A stretch of 64,000 bases of DNA from Vanessa cardui (Eukaryota; Arthropoda; Insecta; Lepidoptera; Nymphalidae), in NCBI RefSeq assembly GCF_905220365.1, contig NC_061152.1:2407001-2471000 (forward strand), in the 5' to 3' direction. Positions 31,546-43,538 of the stretch are shown piece after piece. Position 1 is the first letter of the stretch. Each line of letters opens with the position of its first letter. The position numbers were made by a program, and so were the translations under genes. The notes under the pieces are model-generated. The model saw nothing but the letters and a program-made list of their open reading frames with translations. It was not told where the DNA came from and did not search any database.

Positions 31546-33299
31546 ATTATTTCTAACCATATCGTCTTTCATACAATCCATCATCACTTCTTTAGTTGTA
31601 CGCTACCTATACAACCATCCACGTCCATACTCAAGCCCTTAGACACAACATGATCCTCATTCCTGTGCATAATACGCCCAACTTAATGAATGACATCAGT
31701 ATTGTACTAAAACTGCAATATATATGTTAATAAACACTCATCTCTCTCAACATGAAGTTCCTGCCTTAGCGCTTAGTACTTTTTCTTTGTCTTATAAGCA
31801 TTTATGTAATTAATACGTACTTGAAAGTTTACACTTCAACGTAACATTACGATACAAAAATTAGAATCACTAGTTACAAGTTTCACTAACTTGTAATACT
31901 GTATGTGTGTCCTTGGAGCTATATTGAAGTCTGTAAAAGTTTTAATTTAACCAAGTTTTTTAACTTCACAAAGAGATTTAATGTACTGAACGATATTGTT
32001 CAGCTACTTTGACAAGACCATCCAGACAACGGAGACAATAAAACCCTAACATCCTGACATCTTGACAATTCAAATCAAATTCTTCGAATCTTGATAATTT
32101 TTGATAGAAATAGAGCTTAAAAACAGATTGCAGACCTCTAATTTATACACAGATTTTTGGATAAAATAATAATAAAACCATAATACCACAACAACTCTAT
32201 ATTGTTTACATCTATAAAGATGTATCACCTCGAATGTCACTCAAAATAAATATTATTTTTAAGTGTTTAGCGATAAGTCGATGGCATAACTTTTAAAATA
32301 AATAAACTATGCTTTAATCTTCAATTAACATCAAGAAATTCTTTGTTATTTAAATGAGACCACCAAACAATACGATTTTTAAAATGTCGTAAAATATACA
32401 TTACAAAATCCGTTGATTCACGTAATCAATACAGATTAGAAAACAGATCACAAATCAAAGACAGAATATTTAGTCATAAAAATAGTATTCTTACAATTTA
32501 GACGAAATAAATCTTTAAAATACTCACAAGACGACTAAAATTCGACACAAGAGAATATCGTAAATCCACAACATACAAAGATGGAAAATTATTGGTTATT
32601 TTTGGTTGTTAATATAAACAAGATAACTCTGAAACGAATAGTAAAATAAGACATTGAGTACACAGAAGATCTGAAAAACTATTCAAAACATGTAATGAAC
32701 AGCAAAGAAATTGAAACACTACGTTACACCCATAAACTCATTTTTATAAAATTAATTGGCAAAGAAATTATGTATCTATGGAAGTTAGTATTCCACAGAT
32801 TAAAATCGACGTAGTTACAGGTTTCACAGATACGAAATATTATTTGGGCTCACCACAGACTATTAAAAATATTCCATGGAAACTTTATTTTATTTACAAA
32901 TCTCAATCATTATAAAATTTATAGTCATGTTGATTTTTTTAAATATTTTAATATTATATTTTACATTTAATTTATATAAAATTTGCAACTTTTAGTGGTT
33001 GCACCACCACTTATATTTTGCGATATATTTTGTTAAATATAATTATACTAAGCAACTTAATGCCGAAATAAAAACATACCAAACAGTTTATTCAATTAAT
33101 TACATACATATATTATATATGTCGGCGCGAAACAGCGAATTTAAGAAAAACGTGTTTTTCCATCATAATCCAGAAATGATTATTTTAATAATTTGAAACT
33201 GTGTGTTTGTTAAATTAATAATTTTTAGTGAATTGTGAAATGTTGAATTAGTTTGAAATATTTTAGTGTTTGTAAACAGGTGTTATGTTGAGTGAATAG

Positions 33300-33520
33300 T
33301 CTACCCACCTATTTTTGTTATAAAAGACCAAGCGCCCGCCGGTATCGACAGGCTTGGTCGAGCCGTCGGAGTGATCAGACCGCCTCATATAGAAATAAAT
33401 CAGAGAGGATTATTTCCTGAGTTTAATTTCATATCACCGAGGATGGTTAAAGATTGAAACTCTGACCATCGTGACGTCAGCAATTCTGATGTAATATATT
33501 TTAAAAACGGGCTCGGACAT
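33300..33520 (+). other. Promoter-like GC-richer block, possible solo LTR remnant
   Basis: TATAAAA at 33318-33324 is followed by a GC-rich stretch, then AATAAAT near 33394 and TGACGTCA at 33472-33479. The TATA - transcribed block - poly(A) order resembles an LTR. I found no clear TG..CA ends, target duplication or second copy, so this is only a possibility. Confidence 0.2.
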
Positions 33521-33603
33521 GCTTCTCCGTTATATATAATAAAATAAAATATAAGTAGTTGATTAAGATTGAGTAAAAAATAAATTTATTTAAACACATT
33601 TAT

Positions 33604-33609
33604 TTTATT
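33604..33609 (-). promoter_or_regulatory. Candidate polyadenylation signal of zinc-finger gene A
   Basis: AATAAA on the reverse strand, 40 bp after the stop codon. The region is AT-rich, so chance occurrence is possible. Confidence 0.4.
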
Positions 33610-33648
33610 TATACTTATAATACAAACAAGTTTTAATTTATTAGACAT

Positions 33649-36600
33649 TTATTTTCTTATTTTATGTATAGATCGCTTATGTACGACTAGAGCTGTCTTT
33701 TGGGCAAACTTTGCTGAACAGACGTCACACACGAAGGGACGCTCGCCAGTGTGTGTGCGTATATGATTATTTAGGATTCGATTGGTCTGAAAGATATAGT
33801 CCAAGGTACAGTTGCAAATTAACATCTAGGTTTTAATATTAATTAAAAAACATTTATTATTTAATATAATATTCTGAGCCGAGATGGCCCATTGGTCAGA
33901 ACGTGTGCATCTAAAACCGATGACTGCGCGAATATTCATGTGCTGTATTTGTGTTTACAATTCATCTCGTGCTCGACGGTGAAGGAAAACATCGCGAGGA
34001 AACCTGCACGTGTCTAATTTCATAGAAATTCTGCCACGTGTGCATTCCATTAACCCGCTTTGGAACAGCGTGGTGGAATATGCTTCAAACCTCCCTTTGA
34101 GGAGATCAAAGGAAGAGGCCTTAGCCCAGCAGTAGGAAAATGACAGGCTGTTGATGTTGAATTATAATATCAAATGGGTCTACAATTTGGTAGTATATAT
34201 GATGTAACGTCTCATATCTAAATATAATTCAATGAAAGACACCGCTATATTGACAAGGTCAGAAGGGCTCTATAATTTTTTCTGCTGCTTAAGCTCGAAA
34301 AAAGAATTTAAAATTCAAAAACTCACCTCAAAAGCACGCCCACAATGGGGGCAGATCTTTCTTTTGACCGGTGCTATTTTATCATGAGTCCGTGCTTGGT
34401 GCTGACGGAGGCGGTAACCGTTGAGGAAGTACTGCAGGGTTGGAAAATACGCATAAAGTTTTACATTTCGAAATAGTTGAGCAGACTTATTAAAGCCCAT
34501 AGGCATTGGTTCAGTAAAAAATATTACTTAAGACGTATTCGAATTACGCGAGACAAAAATAAACAAAACACATTCGAGATATTTGACACTTCAGGTCCAT
34601 TAATCACTTTGGAAATCAGAAGCAACGACGGTACCACAAACACCCAGACCCAAGACAACATAGAAAACTAATGGTAATCTACATCGACTCGGCCGGGCAT
34701 CGAACCCGGGACCTCAGAGTGGCATACCGCTGAATATTCATGTGCTTAATTTGTGTTTATAATTCATCTCGTACTCGGTGAAGGAAAACATCGTGAGGAA
34801 ACCTGCATGTGTCCAATCCACTAATCCGCATTGGAACAGCGTGGAAAATTTTACAGGCTGTTGTTGTTGTATGGTACCATGTCAATCTGTCCTAACACCC
34901 TATGACCAAGTAAATCACCAGAACCTCAGAACTTATGATGGTTGAACAACGGTGTGCGATTATTTTAATGTGGTTCTTACCCTAGAGCATTTTTCACAGT
35001 AATGTGCCGTCTTCTTAAGATGAACGTATTTGTAGTGATTGTTCATTGAACTCTTCTTGTGATAGACTTTATTGCACTCCGGACAGGGGACACTAAAAAA
35101 AAAATTATATAGACCAGGGACAAATCGTAAAAATATGGACCTTTTTTCATCTAAAAAAATAATTACGAGATGTTAACTAACAAAAAGGTCCAAACATTAA
35201 CAAAAGTGAATAAAAAAAGTATCTCGAATTTGAATATCGAATTGTAAGATAAAACAAAGCTCATTTTTGGGTTATTCAGTGAATATATTCATTAAGCATT
35301 TAGTAAAGCTATTAGATCTGACCCCTATACACGTTTTCAAGTGACAACAGTGTGTTGTCAGGAACTTCTGTCAGGTGAGCAGAAGAGCATATGGGTCACC
35401 TGGTGGTAAGTGGTCACCACCACATAAACAATGGCGCTTTAAAAAACATTCCTTTCATCGCCAATGCGCTATTGGGAACTAAGATGTTATGTCCCTTGTG
35501 CCTGTAGTTACTCACTCATCGTTCAAGCCGGAACACAACAATACTAGTACTGTTGTCTGGCGGTAGACTTTATGTCTATGGGAAAGTAAAGTAACAGTCT
35601 CTAAATATACCACTGCTGGGATAAGGCCCCTCTTCCATTAAGGAGAGGGTTTAGAGCATATTTATATTTACACACGATGTTTTCCTTCACCGCCGAGCAT
35701 GAGATGAATTATAAAGACAAATGAAGCACATATATATATCATCATCATCGGTTAAGATGCACGCGTCCTAACCACTGGGCCATCTCAGCAGCTAGGTGTA
35801 AGTCGAATACAAACCCAACAAATGTCTTGTGTTTGACGCTGTTCTTCAAATGCACATTATATCGAGCCACATTCTCGAACTGTATGTTGCATTCGACGCA
35901 GTAACACTCCTCTGTACTCGATTTCACGTGGTTCAATTTTATATGATGTGCGAGAGTGTCGAACGATGAATAATTACGGTTACAGATCTCACATCTGTGT
36001 TGATAATGACGCATCCTATAAATGTATATTATATTATTATAGTACGACAAATTTTTTTTTAAGGTATTGGTTGGTGGACGACGATATAGGCCACCTGATG
36101 GTAAGTGGTCACCATCACTCATAGACAATGAAGCTGTAAGAAATATTAACTATTCCTTACATCGTCAATGTGCTAGCAACCTTGGGAACTAGGATGTTAT
36201 GTCCCTTGTGCCTGTAGTTACTGCTCACTCACCCTTCAAACCGGAACACAACAATACTGAGTACTTTTATTTGGCGGTAGAATAACTGATGAGTGGGTGG
36301 TACCTACCCAGACGGGCTTACACAAAGCCCTACCAGTTAGATGTAGCATCGGCAAATTCAGTAAAACCGATCACTGCTAATTTACACAACCAATAGAAAC
36401 AGCTCCCATTCGACGCTATTCGTCGCTATAGATTCGCGCGTCAGTTCGACCCGAGACAGCGAGTGCCTGTAAATCGACGTGTCAAATTGACGAATATATT
36501 AGGTCATATAATATTACAAGTTATTACGTTTGTGTAAAGATCATATTCACACGAGAAATAAATATTGATAATTTGGGATAGCGTACTTACTTCGGATGTG

Positions 36601-39600
36601 ATCGGTTTTACGAATTTTGCCGATGCGACATCTAAGTTGTGTCGTACTTAACTCAATTCGGACATTTAATTATGCTTACATCTTTGAAATTACGCTACGG
36701 ATTTGGAGCCGGTTTTTTTAAGATTGATTCGAGAGGAAGATTTTTGTATATAGTACATGGACAATATAGTAAAGAAATACTGATAATTTTGTAACTTTCT
36801 AATGTGATGTCGTAAATAAAAAAAATCTGTGGTATAATTAGTATCAGCATTGAAACCGAGCAAAGCCGACGTCACTAGTTACTTATAAGTTCGCACAGTG
36901 GTCAAAATTCGGTGATTTTATAAACAAAATTTAAATTATTAAAGTTATTGATTTCGAAAGTCTCATGAAATTTGTAGATAATATCGAAATATCAAGCTAC
37001 ACCGAACAAAAATAAAAAAAAAAACATAGTAAATATCCCGAAATCAATAACTTTAATAATAAAAATAACTACGTTAATTTAAAAAAATTAAATTATCAGA
37101 AAAAACATATGATTTTGACTGTATAGAATGTTTAGTTTAAAGAATAGTCTTTGTCCTTTCTAGGAGATCAAGTTTACTTCATACCAACAACAACAACAAC
37201 AACAGCCTGTAAATTCCCACTGCTGGGCTAAAGGCCTCCTCTCCCTTTGAGGAGAAGGTTTGGAACATATTCTGTTCCAATGCGGGTTCGTGGAATACAC
37301 ATGTGGCAGAATTTCTATGAAATTTGTCACATGCAGGTTTCCTCACGATGTTTTCCTTCACCGCTGAGCACGAGATGAATTATAAAGACAAATTAAGCAC
37401 ATGAATCAGCGGTGCTTGCCAGGGTTTCAACCCGCAATCATCGGTTAAGATGCACGCATTCTAACCACTGGGCCATCTCGATTCACTTCATATCAAATTT
37501 CTCCAAATTACAATAGTTACAGACAGACAGAGTTACTTTCACATTTATATAATATTAATATGCACACATCAACATTGTCTAGGGATATTTTGAATTTACT
37601 CGATTATTTCAAAATTTATTAAAGATAACATGCAACATGTTTATATTTTTATAAAGCCTATTTATCTGACTATACTCCAGAATAAAGAATAAACAATATT
37701 ATTTTGCGTAAACAATTTTATCCTTAAATAAAGAAAAAACGTAAAATAATGGTAAAACTAACAATTAATGTTTGTCTCAAGAAAATGTGAAAAATGTAGA
37801 AAAGTTATTGTTTTTAACAGTCATATGAAAAATCAGTAGTCTGTAAAACTATCCTGGACATTTATAACGTCCTGCAACAATTTTTCATACTTTGGATTAA
37901 GTTATCCAAGTCTTGCTGCGGTATATTGTCCCAGGTCCGACTAAGATGCAAAAAAGTGGCTCATCCGTCGCAATATTTGCAGGAAAATTCCTCGAAGCCC
38001 TTCTTTGGAGTATGGCCCACGCGTGCTCTATGGGGTTTAGGTCGGGTGATTGAGTGGGACAGCCTAAGACCGATACGTTTTGTTCCTACAACCATCTCGT
38101 CACCACTCCCGCTGTGTGCGGACGGGTGCTATCGTGCATGAGCGTGAATTTTTAGACCATTTTTAGTCTAAGGGGCTAAATTATTGGCACAAGCATCTCG
38201 TTACGACATTTTTTTGCCGCCATGGTGTTTCTGATCCAAACGAGGTCTGTTCTTCCACCAAGATAAATTCTCGCCCAAACCATAATTATGCCGCCGTGGT
38301 ATGAATGGGCTTTCTGAAGATGTTGCAGACGGCTATCATGACCAGGGAATCGCAAAACACATACGCTACGGGATGGAAACCGAACCGAGACTCATCAGTA
38401 AACAGCACTACAGACCACTGGTTATCATCGTATAGTCGTCGACTAGAGTGGGTTCGTGTAAATTTGCTCTCGGATGATAACCAGTGGTTGTGTTTAGGTG
38501 TTGGTGTTTTGCGATTCCACGATTTCCTCGGCGTAGTGCTGGAGTACGAAACGGCCTGCGAGCATGAAGGTTAGCTTCATGCAGCCTTCTCCTTACAGTT
38601 TGGTCACTCACAAGCAACTGGTCCTCTGGCTGGAGCCTCTGAACCAATTGAAGTGCCGTAACATTTGGTTCTCTTTTCGCGGTAACTTGCAAATATCGGT
38701 CTTGTCGTTGATTGGTTATGCGCTTCCCACCTGGATATCTTTCAGTCACTTCACCAGTAGCACGGTAGCGTGACCATAACTTAGATATGACGTTTTTTCA
38801 TGTTCCAATCTTCTCAGCAATTCTCTGTTGAGTAGCCCCAGCTTGGAGCATGCCTCCTGCCCTTAGCATTTCTTCTCTCGTTAAATGGCACCGCTGCATG
38901 ATGCACACAATAGGTTTAACTCGAAATTAATCGATAACTTGTTATAAAACTTAAATTTGACACAAAAAAATATCTTAAGATGACGGTAGGTAAACGTAAC
39001 CTTCGGCCATCGCTACCATTATGTCGCGTAAAAATTTTATTTTTATTTATTTTTTTCAAATTCAAATTTAGAATCGTCCAAGAAGGTTTACAAAATAGTC
39101 TTTCATCAAAAGATTTTAAAACCGGATATGATTTTTTGAGTTTAAGAATTTTATACAAAATATCCCTAGACGGTGTTGATGTGTATAGATTCTAAACAAA
39201 GCTTGTTATTACTGTGAATATTAATTACCTTATATGCCTAATCAGACGCTGTTTACTGGTCCATTTCTTGCCACAGTAATCACATATCACCTGGGCGTGT
39301 AGAACGTTGTAATGTTTGTAGAAATCTATGTTTTTCCTACAAAAAAAATATCAAATAAATTATTATATTAATATGTGACACCGAAATGTTGTTTTGTTAT
39401 TCTCATGGTCTTAACAATTCAAGACATTTTAAATTTCAAGTATAATATTTTTTTGAGGTATTAAGGCCAGCAAAGTATATATCTATATAAATATATATAA
39501 TTCAATAAATAATTGATTTTATAGTACCAGATTAAAAATGGCTTTATATCAACAATTATCCCACCGAAAACATTGAATGTAAAAAAATGCCAAGTCTCTC

Positions 39601-42600
39601 GATGCAGTCTTTCCATCGTGAAAAGGTTTGAGATCTCATAGAAGGCAAGTCCTATTCAAATTATTTTGTAGTTATAAATCAACATTTAGTAATTGTATTA
39701 ATAGTTTTCTTTATATTATAATTATTGTGACTTGGCAATGAGCCTTGTGCCTGTAGTTACACTGCCTCACTTAACTTTCAAACCGGAACATAACAATACT
39801 GAGTACTGTTATTTGGCGGTAGAATAACTGATGAGTGAGTGGTACCTACCCAGACGGGCTTGCACTAAGCCCTATCACCAAGTGCATCATACCAAATTTC
39901 ATCAAATTCGATTCAGCAGTTTGGTCGTGAAAGAACGACAGACAAACAGAGCTACTTTCACAATTATACATATAATAAAATTAGAGTGTCTGTTTGTAAT
40001 ATTAAAATAGCCCACTTTTACTCAATGCATATGTATGTATACACGGTACATATACCAAAATAACATTATTTACAATTTTTGTCCGTCTGTTTGTTTCGGC
40101 TAATCTTTGAAACCGCTGGACCGATTTTGACAGGACATTCACTGGCAGATATAGTAAGGAGTAATTTAGGCTACAATATATAGACATATATTCAATTCAA
40201 ACGCGTAAAAGGTGGCGTTCACAGCTAGTGTATAATAGGCTATTTGACAATACGAAAAATAAATTGTGAATTATTGTAATCAGTGTATATTATGAGTTTA
40301 AAAATAGTTATTTACTAATGAAAGTTATAAATAATACTTAATTTATTCAAAAATCCATCAATAATAATGCAAATTTTCAAACGTTTGTCACATGACACAA
40401 AAAGCTCCTGATTGGCCTGGCTTATGATGAAGTCACTTTCTTGTAAACCTTGCTTTTCTACTATATGTACCACAGATTAAAATACAAGAAAGTGACGTCA
40501 CCGACCCCATTGCAGCGCCATATTGTAGTGTCGTTTTTGCGCGCTATTTAAATATGGAATTTTTAATATGATATTTTTCGGCAAAAATGTTTTAGAATAA
40601 AAAAAAAACACAACTTTCACTGGGCTCCTTAACTTCTACGAAATACTATAAAATGGATTTGAAAAACCAGTCAAATAGCCTATATTAATATATATACTTA
40701 CTCAAACTTCAAGCCGCACGTCAAACACATAACAGCTCTTTTGTGAGCGTAGGATAGATGAGCGGTCACTTTCCACTTGCGATGATTCTCATACTGACAG
40801 ACCAGACACACGTATTTTATGTAGTGATTTCGGATGTGACTCTCGATCTTGCTTTTGTTAACAAATCTTTTCTTGCAAATGTCACATTCGTATTTACCGA
40901 TCGTCTGAAAAAATAATAACTTTTTTTATCAGGACTGGTTTTTCTTCTATACTTAAGAAATTTTAAGCTTGCTAAGCGATGTTTAATTGACAACAACAAC
41001 AGTCTGTAAATTTCTCAATGCTGGCCTAAGGCCTCCTCTCCCTTTGAGGAGGAGGATTGGAGCTTATTCCACAACAGTGCTCCAATGCAGTTTGGTGAAT
41101 ATAAATATGGCAGAATTTCATTAAAATTTGTCACATGCCGTTCCCTCACGATGTTTTCACCGCCGAGCACGAGATGAATAACATATACAAATAAAGCACA
41201 TGACAACTCAGTGGTAGTTTGATCGACCACTGAGCCATATCGGTCAACCTAACAACAATTAACAAATACAAACAAAATACTAATCACCGCTGAATGAAAT
41301 TTCCCCATATGTTGATTGTAGTACTTCTGTTTTGCGTATCCAGTTATACAAAGCTCACATTTATAGGGCATACTGCGATAATTCCTTGCTGTTTTATCCT
41401 GTTCCCTCCAATATATCCTCTCCATTTCACTTATAGGCATCGTCTTAATTGATGGACCATTATCTGTGTTTCCTTGTTGAAGACATATAAACTTGTATTT
41501 GGTTTTCATCGATTTCGCCTTTTCTTTCCTTATCTGTTCCTTAAATGTTGTTTCAAAATCTTCGATCTTTATTGATTGGCCATCTGTTTCGTCCTTAACA
41601 CCTTCCTCTGCTTCTCGTGGTTCATCTTTGATCTCTTCATAAATATCTGTATCGATTTTCTCATCGTCTGTCAGATATTCTTCTTTAAAATCTAGGTTCA
41701 ATTCCGCTTCGGTTGCTGGTGATATTTCATCGATCTTTACATCAATGTCTATATCGTAGTCATTGAATATATCTTCAATATTGTAATTTTTGACTACCGA
41801 TGTGAGATTCGAGAGACTCTTGGCTTGAACCTAAAAAGAGAATCACAGACGACTCTTTTTTTGATATGGTATAAGTTGGCAGACGAGTATATAGGCTACC
41901 TGATGTGTCACCATCACCCATAGACAATGACACTGTAAGAAATATTAACTATTTCTTACATCGTCAATGTGTCACCACCTTGCAATGCGCCACCAATCTT
42001 GGGAACTAAGATGTTATGTCCCTTGTGCCTGTAGTTACACTTCCGGTGAAAATTGCGTTAGAGTTATTAGGGATATAACTATAGGTAGAAATTAGTAAAA
42101 TTATCAATGTATAAAACTCATTTTCTGGGATTAGTTGTAGGGTTTACACCAAGGATGTTTCACTACATAGTATAAAACAAAGTCGGTTTCTTTGTCCCTA
42201 TATCGCTATGTATGCTTAAATCTTTAAAACTACGGAACGGATTTTGATGCGGTTTGTTTTTAATAGATAGAGCGATTCGAGAGGAAGGTTTTTGTGTATA
42301 AAACATGGACAATATAGTAAAGAAACACTGATGATTTTAGTAGTTTGTAATGTGATGTCGTAATAAACAAATTCTGTAGTATATTTAGTATCAGTATTGT
42401 ACCTATTGTCATTCTATTATATAGAGTTTCTATTATAGAGAGACAACATCACATACATTACTCTGATCCCAATGTAAGTAGCTAAAGCACTTGTGTTATG
42501 GAAGATCAGAAGTAACGACGGTACAAACACCCAGACCCAAGACAACATAGAATACTAATTATTATCTACATCGACTCGGCCGGGAATCGAACCCGGGACC

Positions 42601-43538
42601 TTGGAGTGGCGTACCCATGAAAACCGGTGTACACACCTCTCGACCACGGAGGTCGTCTGACAATTACTTTATCTATAACTTATATCTATTATTTTAACAT
42701 CCATACTACGGTAGATTACGAATCTATACATATAATAAAATTGGAGTGTCTGTTTGTAATATTAAAATAGCCCTTTTTTACTCAATACATATGTATACAC
42801 GATACATATACCAAAATAACATTTTTTACAATATTTGTCTGTCTGTTTGTTCCGGCTAATCTCTGGAACGGCTGGACCGATTTTGACGGGACTTTCACAG
42901 GCAGATAACTGATATAATAATGAGTAACTTAGGCTACAATATTCTTTTTTTTTTTTGGTAAATTCAAACGCGTACAAGTTCGCGGGCACAGCTAGTATAC
43001 AATACAAACGTCTTACCATTTTTTTGCCTGTCTCTGTAAAGAAGTCATGAGAAGTTCTTGCTTTTCTTATAAACTGTTCCGTATTACGTAAAATGGCTCG
43101 GCATTCCCAACACATTTTCGGAACGTTGACCTTAAAAAAAACACAAAGTATATCTGTAAATAACTTTTTCTATTATATATTCAAATTGTAAGAAACAACT
43201 GACTAATATTTTTCGTTCGTTAGCGAAAAAACGTGTTTTAAAAGAAATAAACATAGTCCAAGCTCCCACTATGAAAAAGGAAGGGAACTATATGAGTTTA
43301 TATGATTAGCTCTTTTAACTCTGTGTATTGATTATTATATCCATTCTTTAATACAAATGCAACACTATAAATAAAAAAATAGAAATGACTGCTTAACTAC
43401 CAGATTCGCGATGTTAGACATTTCGCCATCCATTATTTTGATAAAAACATGAAATAGATTGTCTATTGGAACCAAACGTCTGTCTTTCGATAAACAGCCG
43501 CGACAATATTCACTTATGTCAATTTTGTTCCGCTTCAT
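33649..43538 (-). CDS. ZAD-C2H2 zinc-finger protein A, nine exons, 553 aa
   Basis: Exons, all with AG/GT borders in matching phase: 43538-43401, 43130-43017, 41830-41288, 40904-40702, 39336-39229, 36015-35815, 35092-34981, 34431-34327, 33786-33649 (sum 1662 nt). Start ATG at 43538. Exons 1-2 encode the ZAD domain: C12 and C15 (CRGCLSKDR), C53 and C56 (CWEC), a dimerisation module of insect nuclear proteins. Exon 3 is an acidic linker ([20 protein letters not shown]) ending in the first finger (YKCELC..H..H). Exons 4-9 carry about eight more C2H2 fingers, the last two joined by the canonical HTGERP linker, then IHKIRK and stop. Likely a sequence-specific DNA-binding transcription factor; target unknown. 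The exon 6 donor (GTTTGT at 35814) is weak and a SINE lies about 20 bp beyond it. Its paralogue is at 52532-62794. Confidence 0.88.
33876..34157 (+). repeat. tRNA-derived SINE (Metulj-like), full length
   Basis: Head GAGATGGCCCATTGGTCAGA (A-box region), then the body phrases 'aattcatctcgtgctcg', 'aaggaaaacatcgcgagga', 'attctgccacgtgtgcattc', and a tail 'gacaggctgttgatgttga'. Lies in intron 8 of zinc-finger gene A, antisense to it. Confidence 0.85.
34590..34726 (-). repeat. Second tRNA-headed SINE (SINE-2), truncated
   Basis: Contains 'acacccagacccaagacaac' and GGCCGGGCATCGAACCCGGG, the reverse complement of a tRNA B-box arm. Truncated where it meets the Metulj-like fragment at 34727. Confidence 0.75.
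34727..34870 (+). repeat. Metulj-like SINE, 5'-truncated
   Basis: Starts inside the body (CCGCTGAATATTCATGTGCT) and ends 'acaggctgttgttgttg'. Directly fused to the truncated SINE-2. Confidence 0.8.
35378..35575 (-). repeat. Interspersed repeat R3
   Basis: Characteristic phrases 'cctggtggtaagtggtcacc' and 'gttatgtcccttgtgcctgt'. Probably the 3' part of a LINE. Intronic in zinc-finger gene A. Confidence 0.7.
35606..35791 (-). repeat. Metulj-like SINE, internally deleted
   Basis: Reverse orientation, from 'ccactgctgggataaggccc' to the head GGGCCATCTCAGC. It ends about 23 bp from the 3' end of exon 6 of zinc-finger gene A. Confidence 0.8.
36062..36336 (-). repeat. Interspersed repeat R3, nearly full length
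   Basis: Runs from 'aaggtattggttggtggacg' through 'taccatca'-type and 'gttatgtcccttgtgcctgt' phrases to 'acgggcttacacaaagcc'. Abuts MITE-1 copy 3. Confidence 0.75.
36339..36648 (-). mobile_element. MITE-1 copy 3 (one end truncated)
   Basis: Matches the copies at 48841 and 53697 in reverse. The right end TCTAAGTTGTGTCGTACTTA is complete; the left end starts inside the terminal repeat (TAGATGTAGCATCGGC). Confidence 0.85.
36665..36875 (+). repeat. Interspersed repeat R5
   Basis: Phrases 'ttgattcgagaggaagattt' and 'acatggacaatatagtaaag' recur at 42170, 47003, 59127 and 60921. Non-coding, LINE-tail-like. Confidence 0.7.
37182..37482 (-). repeat. Metulj-like SINE, full length
   Basis: A (CAA)n tail at 37182-37201, then the entire body to the head complement CCACTGGGCCATCTCG. 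Intron 5 of zinc-finger gene A. Confidence 0.88.
37830..38899 (-). pseudogene. Tc1-like transposase relic
   Basis: Read on the reverse strand from the ATG at 38899: [20 protein letters not shown] with a helix-turn-helix, a TGA at 38800-38798, then [36 protein letters not shown] and the DDE region in broken frames: [17 protein letters not shown] and [20 protein letters not shown]. The last two are the second catalytic block and the DLNPIEH-type third block of Tc1 transposases. A deletion removed sequence near 38440-38300 and several slips follow. It lies in intron 5 of zinc-finger gene A in the same orientation. Terminal repeats not identified. Confidence 0.88.
39727..39885 (-). repeat. Interspersed repeat R3, partial
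   Basis: Contains 'gccttgtgcctgtagttaca' and 'cccagacgggcttgcactaa'. Continues into the LINE-tail-type repeat at 39888-39985. Confidence 0.65.
39962..40235 (+). repeat. Interspersed repeat R4
   Basis: Phrases 'ggagtgtctgtttgtaatat'-type and 'ggaccgattttgac', ending 'cacagctagtgtata'. Related copies at 42723, 49520 and 54257. Typical lepidopteran LINE- or Helitron-like repeat; class unsure. Confidence 0.65.
40236..40682 (+). mobile_element. MITE-2 copy 1, carries TGACGTCA
   Basis: 447 bp between inverted ends TAGGCTATTTGACAA and AGTCAAATAGCCTA. An inner inverted repeat (GTCACTTTCTTGTA ... TACAAGAAAGTGAC) ends at a perfect TGACGTCA (40493-40500). No coding content. Intron 4 of zinc-finger gene A. 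Confidence 0.88.
40990..41246 (-). repeat. Metulj-like SINE, diverged
   Basis: Tail ACAACAACAACAGTCTGTAA, body phrases 'cacgatgttttcaccgccg' and head complement 'ccactgagccatatcgg'. Intron 3 of zinc-finger gene A. Confidence 0.8.
41861..42044 (-). repeat. Interspersed repeat R3, partial
   Basis: Contains 'ataagttggcagacgagtat' and 'gttatgtcccttgtgcctgt'. Intron 2 of zinc-finger gene A. Confidence 0.7.
42170..42405 (+). repeat. Interspersed repeat R5
   Basis: From 'agtataaaacaaagtcggtt' to 'gtatatttagtatcagtatt'. Same family as 36665-36875. Confidence 0.75.
42443..42658 (-). repeat. SINE-2, full length
   Basis: From 'acaacatcacatacattact' to the head complement 'gaccacggaggtcgtc'. The B-box complement GGGAATCGAACCCGGGACC is intact. 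Confidence 0.85.
42723..43007 (+). repeat. Interspersed repeat R4, full length
   Basis: From 'ctatacatataataaaattg' to 'gcgggcacagctagtata'. It ends about 10 bp before exon 2 of zinc-finger gene A. Confidence 0.7.

Larger units (their letters stand above)
29724..33280. other. AT-rich region without recognised genes
   Basis: No ORF with family similarity, splice-ordered coding blocks or RNA gene was seen on either strand. It holds the diverged direct repeat 29972-30530 / 30998-31545. Confidence 0.6.

Noticed and set aside
33300..33520. Complete LTR retrotransposon solo LTR
   Set aside because: TATA and poly(A)-like signals exist, but terminal TG..CA and flanking duplication could not be shown, so it is listed only as a low-confidence feature.
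36690..36875. 61-codon reverse ORF
   Set aside because: It is the antisense reading of repeat R5; similar ORFs occur in the other R5 copies (for example 59181-59471).
38305..38773. Forward ORFs of 89 and 69 codons
   Set aside because: They lie antisense to the Tc1 transposase relic, whose reverse-strand motifs are clear.
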